Positions 51,798 through 59,935 of a DNA stretch of 64,000 nucleotides are shown here, in pieces (the stretch's first letter is position 1; each line of letters starts with the position of its first letter). The translations under genes and the position numbers were made by a program. The notes under the pieces are model-generated. The model saw only the letters and a list, made by a program, of their open reading frames with translations, was not told where the DNA came from and ran no database searches. Source of the DNA: an uncultured Anaerolineae bacterium (lineage in GTDB: Bacteria; Chloroflexota; Anaerolineae; Anaerolineales; Villigracilaceae). The stretch is from positions 1 through 64,000 of the forward strand of contig CAKZJX010000111.1 in assembly GCA_937120535.1 (NCBI GenBank). The letters run 5' to 3'.

Positions 51798-54700
51798 ATG
51801 GCGCAAGCCATTCGCCAAGAGGAGACGCACTTCGTCCCCACCCAGCAACCACCGATTGGGGCTGTCCTGGTGGTAGGTGGAGGAATTGCCGGCATGCAAG
51901 CGGCGCTCGACCTGGCCGAACAAGGCTTCAAGGTGTATCTGGTCGAGCGCCAATCGGCCATCGGCGGACACATGGCGCAATTGGACAAAACCTTCCCTAC
52001 CAACGACTGTGCCATGTGTACCATTTCCCCGCGCCTGGTAGATACCGGCCGCCATCCCAACATCCAGATCCTGACCAACACCGAGGTGGTCGATGTCCTC
52101 GGACAAGCCGGAAATTTTACAGTCACCGTAGAGCAACGTCCGCGCTACATAGACCTAGCGAAATGCATTGCCTGTGGCGATTGCGCCAAGGTCTGCCCAG
52201 TGATCGTGCCCGATCCGTTCAACGAAGGGTTGGCCCCGCGCCGCGCTGCATACAAGCTGTACCCACAAGCCGTGCCCAACGCCTATGCCATCGAGAAGCG
52301 CGGCATTGCCCCCTGTCGCGATGCCTGTCCAGCCCACCAACGCGCCCAGGGCTACATCGCCTTGATCCGCGAAGGGCGTTGGGAAGACGCCTTGCGGGTG
52401 ATCAAGATGGACAATCCCTTCCCGGGCATTTGCGGCCGCATTTGCAATCATCGTTGCGAAACCGCCTGCAACCGAGGTCTGGTGGATGAACCGATCAACA
52501 TTCGGGCACTCAAACGCTTCGTCACCGATAAGGTCTATAGCCAACCGCGCCGGCCCGTGCCGCGGGCAGAGATCAAACACCCCGATCAACGCGTGGCGGT
52601 CATCGGGGCCGGCCCCTGCGGCTTGACGGCCGCCCAAGATCTCCTCCTGGCCGGCTATCCGGTCACCGTCTTTGAAGCCATGCCAGTAGCCGGCGGCATG
52701 CTGCGCTTGGGCGTGCCCGAATTCCGCTTGCCGGCCGAGATCATCGAGCGTGAGATCGCCGACATCGTTGATCTGGGCGTAGACCTGCGCCTCAACACGC
52801 CGGTCGCCAACCTAGAAGACCTCTTTCGCCAAGGGTTCCAAGCTGTCCTGATTGCCGTCGGCGCCCATGAGGGCGTGCGCCTGCCCATCCCAGGCGCCAA
52901 CCTGAAAGGCGTGCTGATCAACACCCACTTCCTGCGCGACGTCCGCCTGGGCAAGGGCGAAGCGCTCAAAGCCTCAGGCGAATTAGGAAAGCATGTGCTC
53001 GTCCTGGGTGGCGGCAACGTGGCGATTGACGTGGCGCGCACCGCCGTCCGATTGGGATGCAAGGTGAGCATGGCCTGCCTAGAAAGCCGCCAGGGCATGC
53101 CGGCCCATCCCTGGGAAGTCCAAGCTGCCCTCGAAGAAGGGATCGAGATCTACAACGGCCGGGCCTTCGAGCGCATCCTCGACGACGGCACCGGTCGCGC
53201 CGCCGGCGTGGAGTGCACGCTCGTGCAATCGTTCCACTTCGATGAAGCAGGACGGTTGAGCGTGGAGAAAATCTCCGACTCTAACCACGTCCTGCCGTGC
53301 GACACCGTCATCTTCTCGGTTGGGCAACGCGCCGGTTTGGCCTTCATCCCAGACGATGCTGGAGTCGGCCTGACCGAACGCAAGACCATCGCCATCAACC
53401 CGAACACCTTTGCTGCCACACGGCCCGGCGTGTTTGCCGCCGGCGACAGCGTCTCCGGCACCGCCTTTGTCATCGAAGCCGTCGCCAGCGGCCACAAAGC
53501 GGCCCAGTCGATCATCCGCTACCTACGAGGGGAAACCCTAGAGCCGCCTCCCAAACCCGAACCGCCGGTGGTCAAACTCACCCGTCAAGAGATCGAGGAG
53601 CGACTGGCGCACGGCGAAATCAAACGCCAACCGCGCGTGCCCATGCCCATTCTGCCGCCCGAGGAGCGTCTGCGCTCCTTTGCCGAAGTCGAAGGCGGAT
53701 ATGACGACCAGTCGGCTCAGGCCGAGGCAGCTCGTTGCCTGGCCTGCGGCATCTGCTCCGAATGCATGTCCTGCGTCTTCGCCTGCGGCCGCAACGCCAT
53801 TGACCATGACATGCCCCCTCGCCGTCAACACCTGCAGGTTGGGGCGATCATCCTGGCGCCCGGCTACCAGATCTACCAAGCCGAACAAGCCCAAGAATTC
53901 GGATACGGGCGCTACCCGAACGTGCTCACTGCCCTCCAATTCGAGCGCTTGCTCTCCGCCTCCGGCCCCACCCTCGGACACGTGGTCCGTCCTTCCGATC
54001 ATCGGCCTCCGCGCCGCATTGCCTTCCTGCAATGCGTCGGCAGCCGCGATCGTAGCCACGACTACTGCTCCGCCGTATGCTGCATGTACGCCACCAAAGA
54101 GGCCATGATCGCCAAAGAGCACCAGCCCGGCCTCGAAGTGCACATCTTCATGATGGACATGCGCGCCTTCTCCAAAGGTTACCTGGCCTACTTTGAGCGG
54201 GCGCGCGAGCGATATGGCATTCACTATCACCGCTGTCGCCTGAGCGCCATTCAGGAGGACCCGCTCTCCCACGACCTGCTCCTGAGCTGCCTGCCGGATG
54301 ATTCTGACGGCTCTACACCGATCCAAGAGCGCTTCGACTTGGTGGTGCTCTCGGTGGGCATGGAGGTCCCGCCGACAGCGCGCAAGCTGGCCCGCTGCCT
54401 GGGCGTGAAAGTAGACGAATACGGCTTCTGCCACACCCAACCCACCGAGCCTCTGGAAACGAGCCGCCCCGGCGTCTACGCCATCGGCCCCTTCCGTGAA
54501 CCGAAAGACATCCCCGAGTCAGTGATCGAAGCCAGCGCGGCCTGCGCGGCCGTTGCGGCACGCCTCAGCTCAGCGCGCTTCTCGCTCACCGAGCGACGGC
54601 GATACCCTCCCGAACGCGACGTGCGCAACGAATCGCCGCGGGTTGGGGTATTCGTCTGCTCCTGCGGCTCCAACATCGGCGGCTTCTTGGATGTGCCGGC

Positions 54701-56345
54701 CGTTACCGAGTATGCCGCTTCACTGCCCTACGTGGTCCATGCCGAATCCAACCTCTACACCTGCTCCCAGGATAGCATCCGCCACATCAGCGAACAAATT
54801 CAAGAACACGGGCTCAATCGGGTGGTGGTGGCCTCGTGCACGCCTCTCACGCACCAGCCGCTGTTCCAGGATAGCCTGCGCATGGCCGGCCTAAACCCCT
54901 ACCTGTTCGAGATGGCCAACATCCGCAACCAATGCTCCTGGGTACACTCGAACGATTGCCAGACAGCCACCCAAAAAGCCAAGGACTTGGTGCGTGCGGC
55001 GGTAGCACGGGCAGCTCTGCTCGAACCGCAACACACCATCCAAGTGCCAGTACAACGAGCAGCCCTGGTGATCGGCGGCGGCGCCAGCGGCATGACGGCT
55101 GCCCTCTCTCTGGCCGATCAAGGTTTCCCGGTCCATCTAGTGGAAAAAGAAGCCGAACTGGGCGGCAACCTGCGTCACATCACCGCCCTCAGCCTAGAAG
55201 CTCGCACCCCGCAAGCGGTTCTACAGAACCTCACCCAACGCGTGCTCAGCCATCCCCAGATTCAGGTCCATCTCCGGACCAAAGTCGTGGCCACTCGCGG
55301 CTTTGCCGGCAACTTCATCACCACCCTGCAACAGGCCGACGGCCGCCGCCTCGAGATCCACCACGGCGTGACCATCTTGGCCACCGGCGGGCGCGAATAC
55401 CGCGGTCCAGACTACGGCTATGGCTCAGACCCGCGCATCCTCACCCAGCAAGAATTCGAGGCCTTGCTCGGCCAAGCCAACGACCTGCCTGAGTCGGCAG
55501 TCATGATCCAGTGTGTAGGGCCGGCCGAATCGTTCTGCAGCCGCATCTGTTGCACAGTGGCCCTGAAAAACGCCATCCGCCTCAAAGAACTCCAGCCTCA
55601 AGCGCAGATCATCGTCCTTTACCGCGATCTGCGCGCCTACGGGTTCAAGGAACGCCTCTATCGCCAAGCTCGAGAGAAAGGGGTAATCTTCATTCGCTAC
55701 GACCGCAGCCGAAAACCCCTGGTGGAGCGTCAGGGTGAGGCGCTGTATGTTCGGGTGTGGGAGCCGATCCTGCGCCGCGAGATGATCTTGCATCCGGAGA
55801 TGGTGGTGCTCTCCATGCCGGTCGTTCCCCAGGAGGATGCTCGGGAGGTGGCCTCCCTGTTCAAAGTCCCGCTGGACGCCGATGGGTTCTTCTTGGAGGC
55901 ACATATCAAGCTGCGGCCGGTGGAATTTGCCTCCGAGGGGTTGTTCCTGGCTGGGTTGTCACATTATCCGAAATTATTGGACGAAAGCCTGATCCAGGCG
56001 CAAGCGGCGGCTGCGCGGGCGGCGCGTATCCTCAGCCACGATACGCTCACCGCCGGCGGACGAGTAGCCGTGGTCGATCAGGAACGCTGCACCGGCTGCC
56101 TGACCTGTGTGCGCATTTGTCCGTTCGATGTGCCCAAGATTCGCGCCGATCTGGCCGGCGTGGGCGGCATCGTCGGGGCAGCGTACATCGAGCCGGCCAT
56201 CTGTCAGGGATGCGGCACCTGCGCCGCCGAATGCCCCGCCCGCGCCATTCAACTGATGCACTACACCGACGCCCAGATCATGGCTAAGGTGAGTGCCTTG
56301 TTGCATCCGCTTCCTGCTCTCTCTCATCGGTTACCTGTGCTATGA
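51798..56345 (+). CDS. hdrA: HdrA with inserted GltD/NfnB-like NAD(P)H module (tandem HdrA fusion)
   Basis: A 1515-residue protein with three flavin domains. Residues 1-165: HdrA start with FAD site (GGGIAGM), cysteines 71 and 74, ferredoxin 123-133. Residues ~165-620: a complete GltD-type module with cysteines 173, 177, 212, 216, 220 and 224, FAD motif GAGPCG (~270-275) and NAD(P) motif GGGNVAID (404-411). Residues ~640-950: the rest of HdrA with ferredoxin-like cysteines 647-663 and 757-762. Residues ~950-1515: a second HdrA with its own FAD site (1092-1098) and two ferredoxins (1431-1441, 1469-1479). It probably takes hydride from NAD(P)H and bifurcates. The stop overlaps the second mvhD. 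Confidence 0.9.
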   Translation: MAQAIRQEETHFVPTQQPPIGAVLVVGGGIAGMQAALDLAEQGFKVYLVERQSAIGGHMAQLDKTFPTNDCAMCTISPRLVDTGRHPNIQILTNTEVVDVLGQAGNFTVTVEQRPRYIDLAKCIACGDCAKVCPVIVPDPFNEGLAPRRAAYKLYPQAVPNAYAIEKRGIAPCRDACPAHQRAQGYIALIREGRWEDALRVIKMDNPFPGICGRICNHRCETACNRGLVDEPINIRALKRFVTDKVYSQPRRPVPRAEIKHPDQRVAVIGAGPCGLTAAQDLLLAGYPVTVFEAMPVAGGMLRLGVPEFRLPAEIIEREIADIVDLGVDLRLNTPVANLEDLFRQGFQAVLIAVGAHEGVRLPIPGANLKGVLINTHFLRDVRLGKGEALKASGELGKHVLVLGGGNVAIDVARTAVRLGCKVSMACLESRQGMPAHPWEVQAALEEGIEIYNGRAFERILDDGTGRAAGVECTLVQSFHFDEAGRLSVEKISDSNHVLPCDTVIFSVGQRAGLAFIPDDAGVGLTERKTIAINPNTFAATRPGVFAAGDSVSGTAFVIEAVASGHKAAQSIIRYLRGETLEPPPKPEPPVVKLTRQEIEERLAHGEIKRQPRVPMPILPPEERLRSFAEVEGGYDDQSAQAEAARCLACGICSECMSCVFACGRNAIDHDMPPRRQHLQVGAIILAPGYQIYQAEQAQEFGYGRYPNVLTALQFERLLSASGPTLGHVVRPSDHRPPRRIAFLQCVGSRDRSHDYCSAVCCMYATKEAMIAKEHQPGLEVHIFMMDMRAFSKGYLAYFERARERYGIHYHRCRLSAIQEDPLSHDLLLSCLPDDSDGSTPIQERFDLVVLSVGMEVPPTARKLARCLGVKVDEYGFCHTQPTEPLETSRPGVYAIGPFREPKDIPESVIEASAACAAVAARLSSARFSLTERRRYPPERDVRNESPRVGVFVCSCGSNIGGFLDVPAVTEYAASLPYVVHAESNLYTCSQDSIRHISEQIQEHGLNRVVVASCTPLTHQPLFQDSLRMAGLNPYLFEMANIRNQCSWVHSNDCQTATQKAKDLVRAAVARAALLEPQHTIQVPVQRAALVIGGGASGMTAALSLADQGFPVHLVEKEAELGGNLRHITALSLEARTPQAVLQNLTQRVLSHPQIQVHLRTKVVATRGFAGNFITTLQQADGRRLEIHHGVTILATGGREYRGPDYGYGSDPRILTQQEFEALLGQANDLPESAVMIQCVGPAESFCSRICCTVALKNAIRLKELQPQAQIIVLYRDLRAYGFKERLYRQAREKGVIFIRYDRSRKPLVERQGEALYVRVWEPILRREMILHPEMVVLSMPVVPQEDAREVASLFKVPLDADGFFLEAHIKLRPVEFASEGLFLAGLSHYPKLLDESLIQAQAAAARAARILSHDTLTAGGRVAVVDQERCTGCLTCVRICPFDVPKIRADLAGVGGIVGAAYIEPAICQGCGTCAAECPARAIQLMHYTDAQIMAKVSALLHPLPALSHRLPVL

Positions 56346-56770
56346 GCCAAGACTTGCAAATTGTCGCCTACTGTTGTGAACATTGCGCTTATGCCGCAGC
56401 CGACCTGGCCGGTGGACTGCGCCTGCAATACCCACCGAACGTGCGCGTGGTGCTGCTGCCCTGCACCGGCAAGGTAGACCCGCTGCTGATCCTGCACGCC
56501 CTCGAAGAAGGCGCCGACGGAGTGATGGTGGCCGGCTGCCTGCCAGGCAACTGCCACTACCTGAAGGGCAATTTCAGCGCCCGCCGGCGGGTGGCCTACG
56601 TGCAACAGCTGCTGAAGCAAATTGGCCTGGAAGCGGAGCGCGTGGAGATGTTCCACCTGTCCTCGGCCATGGGCAGTCGTTTTGCCGAAATTGCCAAAGA
56701 GATGACAGAGAGGGTGGCTGCTGTGGGCCCTAATCCTCTGCGCATCCCTAGGAAGGAGCGTGAGCCATGA
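56342..56770 (+). CDS. mvhD: MvhD-like hydrogenase iron-sulfur subunit, copy 2
   Basis: A 142-residue homologue of the first MvhD, with YCCEHCAY, LPCTGKVD and CLPGNCHYLKGN as cluster ligands. It overlaps the big HdrA fusion and metV by 4 nt each. So the three are a translationally coupled set; the partner of this copy is presumably the HdrA fusion. Confidence 0.88.
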   Translation: MSQDLQIVAYCCEHCAYAAADLAGGLRLQYPPNVRVVLLPCTGKVDPLLILHALEEGADGVMVAGCLPGNCHYLKGNFSARRRVAYVQQLLKQIGLEAERVEMFHLSSAMGSRFAEIAKEMTERVAAVGPNPLRIPRKEREP

Positions 56771-57447
56771 TCGTTGCCGAACAGAAATCTTTAGATGAAA
56801 TCAAACAGTTAGTCGGTCGAGCCCAGAAGGTGCTAGTCGTCGGATGCGGCACATGCGTGACCGTCTGCTTCGCCGGCGGAGCACGCGAAGCGGCCATTGT
56901 GGCTGCCGAGCTGCGCATGGCCTCTAAGCTGGAAGGCGCGCCGAAAGAAGTGACCGACGTAACCGTGCAGCGCCAATGCGAATGGGAATATCTGGACCAG
57001 ATTGCCGAGCAGGTGGGTCAGGTGGATGTGGTGCTCTCCTTGGGCTGCGGCGTGGGCGTTCAAGCCATTGCAGAGCATTTCCCCAACACCTGGGTGGTGC
57101 CCGGCTTGAACACCAAATTCATGGGATTGCCGACCGAGCAAGGCGTTTGGGAAGAGCGTTGTGCCGGCTGCGGCGATTGTCTCCTTGGCCTGACCGGAGG
57201 AATCTGCCCGATCGCCCGCTGCTCCAAGTCGCTGCTGAACGGCCCGTGCGGCGGCTCCCTGAATGGACACTGCGAGGTCAACGAGGAGATCCCGTGCGCC
57301 TGGCAATTGATTTATGACCGCTTGAAGAGCATGGGCAAACTAGAAGTGTTGATGGATATTCAGCCGCCCAAGAACTGGTGCACCGCCCGCGATGGCGGAC
57401 CGCGCAAGATCGTGCGCGAAGACCTACGCTTGGCGACGGAGGAATGA
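56767..57447 (+). CDS. metV: MetV, zinc-binding methylene-THF reductase partner
   Basis: A 226-residue protein of the MTHFR C-terminal (zinc/FeS) family. Cysteines lie in VGCGTCVTVC and CAGCGDC, followed by GICPIARCSKSLLNGPCGG. MetV forms a complex with MetF and links it to FeS electron donors in acetogens. ATGA overlap with mvhD copy 2. Confidence 0.93.
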   Translation: MIVAEQKSLDEIKQLVGRAQKVLVVGCGTCVTVCFAGGAREAAIVAAELRMASKLEGAPKEVTDVTVQRQCEWEYLDQIAEQVGQVDVVLSLGCGVGVQAIAEHFPNTWVVPGLNTKFMGLPTEQGVWEERCAGCGDCLLGLTGGICPIARCSKSLLNGPCGGSLNGHCEVNEEIPCAWQLIYDRLKSMGKLEVLMDIQPPKNWCTARDGGPRKIVREDLRLATEE

Positions 57448-57448
57448 G

Positions 57449-58471
57449 ATGAACACCAACGGTTACCTTTCCGGCTCGAATTTGGAACGCGTGCTAAAAA
57501 ACGGTTACTTTGCCGTGACGGCCGAGTTAGGCCCGCCACAGAGCGCCGATGGCAATGTGATCCGTCGCAAAGCCGCACTGCTCAAGGGTTACTGTGATGC
57601 AGTGAACATCACCGATAATCAAACCGCCATTGTGCGCATGTCCAGCATCGCCTCGGCGGTGATCGCCCTCCAGGAAGGGCTTGAGCCCGTGATCCAAATG
57701 GTGTGTCGCGACCGCAATCGGCTAGCCATGCAATCTGACCTGCTGGGTGCGTATGCTCTGGGCATTCGCAACCTGCTGTGCTTGACCGGCGATCACCAGA
57801 CGTTCGGCAATCATCCGACGGCGAAGAATGTGTTCGATATTGACTCGACGCAGATGGTGCAGATGGTCACGGCGATGCGCGATCGGCGGGTCTTCCAATC
57901 AGGAGGCGAGATCAAGGGGCAGGAACCCCGCTTCTTCGTCGGAGCGGCTGAGTCGCCGTTTGCTCATCCGGTTGAATTTCGGCCGTATCGTTTGGCCAAG
58001 AAAGCCAAGGCCGGCGCCAACTTTATTCAGACACAAATCGTGTACGACATCCCAGCCTTCAAGGCGTTTATGGAGAAGGCGCGTGAACTCGGGGTCCATA
58101 AACAAGCGTATATTCTGGCCGGCGTCAGCCCGCTCAAGAGCCCAGCGATGGCCAAATACATGCGCGAGAACGTGCCGGGCATCATCCTCCCCGATGAGTT
58201 GATCGAGCGCATGGAAGCGGCCGGCGCGCCGTGGGCCGGCAAGAAGAAAGAGGAGCTCACTCCCGAAGATAAAAAGGCCCGCTCCGCCGCTTGGCAAGCC
58301 GAGGGGATCAAAATTTGCATCGAGATCATCCAACAGTTGCGGCAGATCGAAGGCGTGGCTGGGGTGCACATCATGGCTATCGAGTGGGAAGAGGCGGTGA
58401 AGCCGATCGTAGAAGGGGCCGGCTTGTATCCGCGGCCGGTGATCCCTGAACCTGAAGCCCAACCTGGGTGA
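57449..58471 (+). CDS. metF: Methylenetetrahydrofolate reductase (MetF)
   Basis: A 340-residue TIM-barrel flavoenzyme reducing methylene-THF to methyl-THF. It shows TAELGPP near the N-terminus, DAVNITDNQ, LLCLTGDHQT and AGANFIQTQIVYD. A GGAGG site follows the metV stop by three bases. The product feeds AcsE. Bacterial acetogen type: no N-terminal NADH domain, hence dependence on MetV and the Hdr proteins. Confidence 0.93.
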   Translation: MNTNGYLSGSNLERVLKNGYFAVTAELGPPQSADGNVIRRKAALLKGYCDAVNITDNQTAIVRMSSIASAVIALQEGLEPVIQMVCRDRNRLAMQSDLLGAYALGIRNLLCLTGDHQTFGNHPTAKNVFDIDSTQMVQMVTAMRDRRVFQSGGEIKGQEPRFFVGAAESPFAHPVEFRPYRLAKKAKAGANFIQTQIVYDIPAFKAFMEKARELGVHKQAYILAGVSPLKSPAMAKYMRENVPGIILPDELIERMEAAGAPWAGKKKEELTPEDKKARSAAWQAEGIKICIEIIQQLRQIEGVAGVHIMAIEWEEAVKPIVEGAGLYPRPVIPEPEAQPG

Positions 58472-58487
58472 GAGGAGAGAGAGCCGC

Positions 58488-59900
58488 ATGAGCGCTCAGC
58501 CTGTTCCATTCATTACCCGTATCAACCCTGCCCTGGCGCAACGCGTGCAGGAGGAACTGGGACAGAACGTTTATCTATGCTACCAGTGTGTGAAGTGCAC
58601 CAGCGGCTGCCCGCTGGCCGAATTCTTCGATTGGCAGCCTAACCAGATCCTGCGTGCTCTGCAACTGGGTCAGGAGGATATTGCACTCCAGGCCAAAACG
58701 CCCTGGTTATGCGCATCTTGTCAGACTTGCAGCACCCGCTGCCCTCAGGGGCTCGACATCACCGCTATCATGGCGTTTCTCACCCGCCAGGCTCTGCAGC
58801 GCGGCATCACACCCTCGGTGAGCGAGGTAAATATCACCAATCAGGCCTTTAAGCGCCAGGTGAAGCTTTGGGGTCGCTCCTATGAGCTGGGGCTCATGGC
58901 AGAGATCATGCTCCGCACTGGCCGCTTGACCGAGGACCTGGACCTGGGGATCAAGGTCATTGGCAAGAACAAAATGCCCTTCCTGCCCGCCATCGTCCGA
59001 CCGCCGCGTAAGGTGCCAGCCACAATCCGAACGACCAAGACCGTGGGCTATTACCCCGGTTGCTCATTGCATTCCACGGCGGTAGAATATAATCTCTCCA
59101 CCAAAGCCGTCTGCAAGGCCTTGGGACTGGACTTGGTGGAACCACGCGGCTGGGTTTGTTGCGGCAGCACGCCGATCCATCGCGCCGATCCGGACTACGC
59201 TCTGCGGCTACCGATGGAAAACCTGCGCTTGATCGAGCAGAGCGGCTTGAGCGAAGTGACGATGCCGTGTGCGGCCTGTTTCAACCATCACAAGGCCGCC
59301 CTGTATGAGCTGCGCCACGCTCCACAACGCAAAGCCGCCCTAGACAAAGAGATGGGTTATACCTACCAAGGCGCCGTCCAGGTACGGGCCCTACACGAGA
59401 CACTTTATTACCGCATCGGCCCGGAGAAGTTGGCCAGCGCCGTTCAGACCAAGCTGGACGGCTTGAGGGTGGTGTGTTACTACGGGTGCCTACTCAGCCG
59501 GCCACCCCAAGTGACCGAAACCGCCCATCCCGAAAACCCCACCGAACTCGACGCGCTGATGATCGCCCTGGGCTTGGACGTCAAAGATTGGTCTTACAAG
59601 ACCACCTGCTGTGGCGCCACGCACTCCCTCAGCCGGCCGGACATTGTCCTGACCCTCAGCCGTCGCCTGATCGACTATGCCCGTCAAGCCGACGCCGAGG
59701 CAATCGTCGTTGCCTGCCCGCTTTGCCACACCAACTTGGACGCGCGACAGATTCAAATGGGCTTGGACGAGCCGATGCCGGTCTTTTACTTCACCCAACT
59801 AATGGCCATCGCCTTGGGCATGCCCGACAAAGCCGCCCTCCACAAAAACATCGTGGACCCGCGCCCGTTGTTGCAAGCCAAGGGTATTCCGATCGCCTAG
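58488..59900 (+). CDS. hdrB: HdrC-HdrB fusion protein
   Basis: A 470-residue fusion in the order HdrC then HdrB. Two ferredoxin sites (Cys31/34/37/41, Cys75/78/81/85) form the HdrC part. The HdrB part has two CCG motifs that each bind a non-cubane [4Fe-4S]: Cys192, Cys224-225, Cys261/264, and Cys330/334, Cys374-375, Cys410/413. In methanogens this module reduces a disulfide. Here it probably takes electrons to or from the MetVF complex. It is the last gene of the block. Confidence 0.9.
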   Translation: MSAQPVPFITRINPALAQRVQEELGQNVYLCYQCVKCTSGCPLAEFFDWQPNQILRALQLGQEDIALQAKTPWLCASCQTCSTRCPQGLDITAIMAFLTRQALQRGITPSVSEVNITNQAFKRQVKLWGRSYELGLMAEIMLRTGRLTEDLDLGIKVIGKNKMPFLPAIVRPPRKVPATIRTTKTVGYYPGCSLHSTAVEYNLSTKAVCKALGLDLVEPRGWVCCGSTPIHRADPDYALRLPMENLRLIEQSGLSEVTMPCAACFNHHKAALYELRHAPQRKAALDKEMGYTYQGAVQVRALHETLYYRIGPEKLASAVQTKLDGLRVVCYYGCLLSRPPQVTETAHPENPTELDALMIALGLDVKDWSYKTTCCGATHSLSRPDIVLTLSRRLIDYARQADAEAIVVACPLCHTNLDARQIQMGLDEPMPVFYFTQLMAIALGMPDKAALHKNIVDPRPLLQAKGIPIA

Positions 59901-59935
59901 GGCTTAGCAAGCACGCACGGGAGTGCACCAACGGC

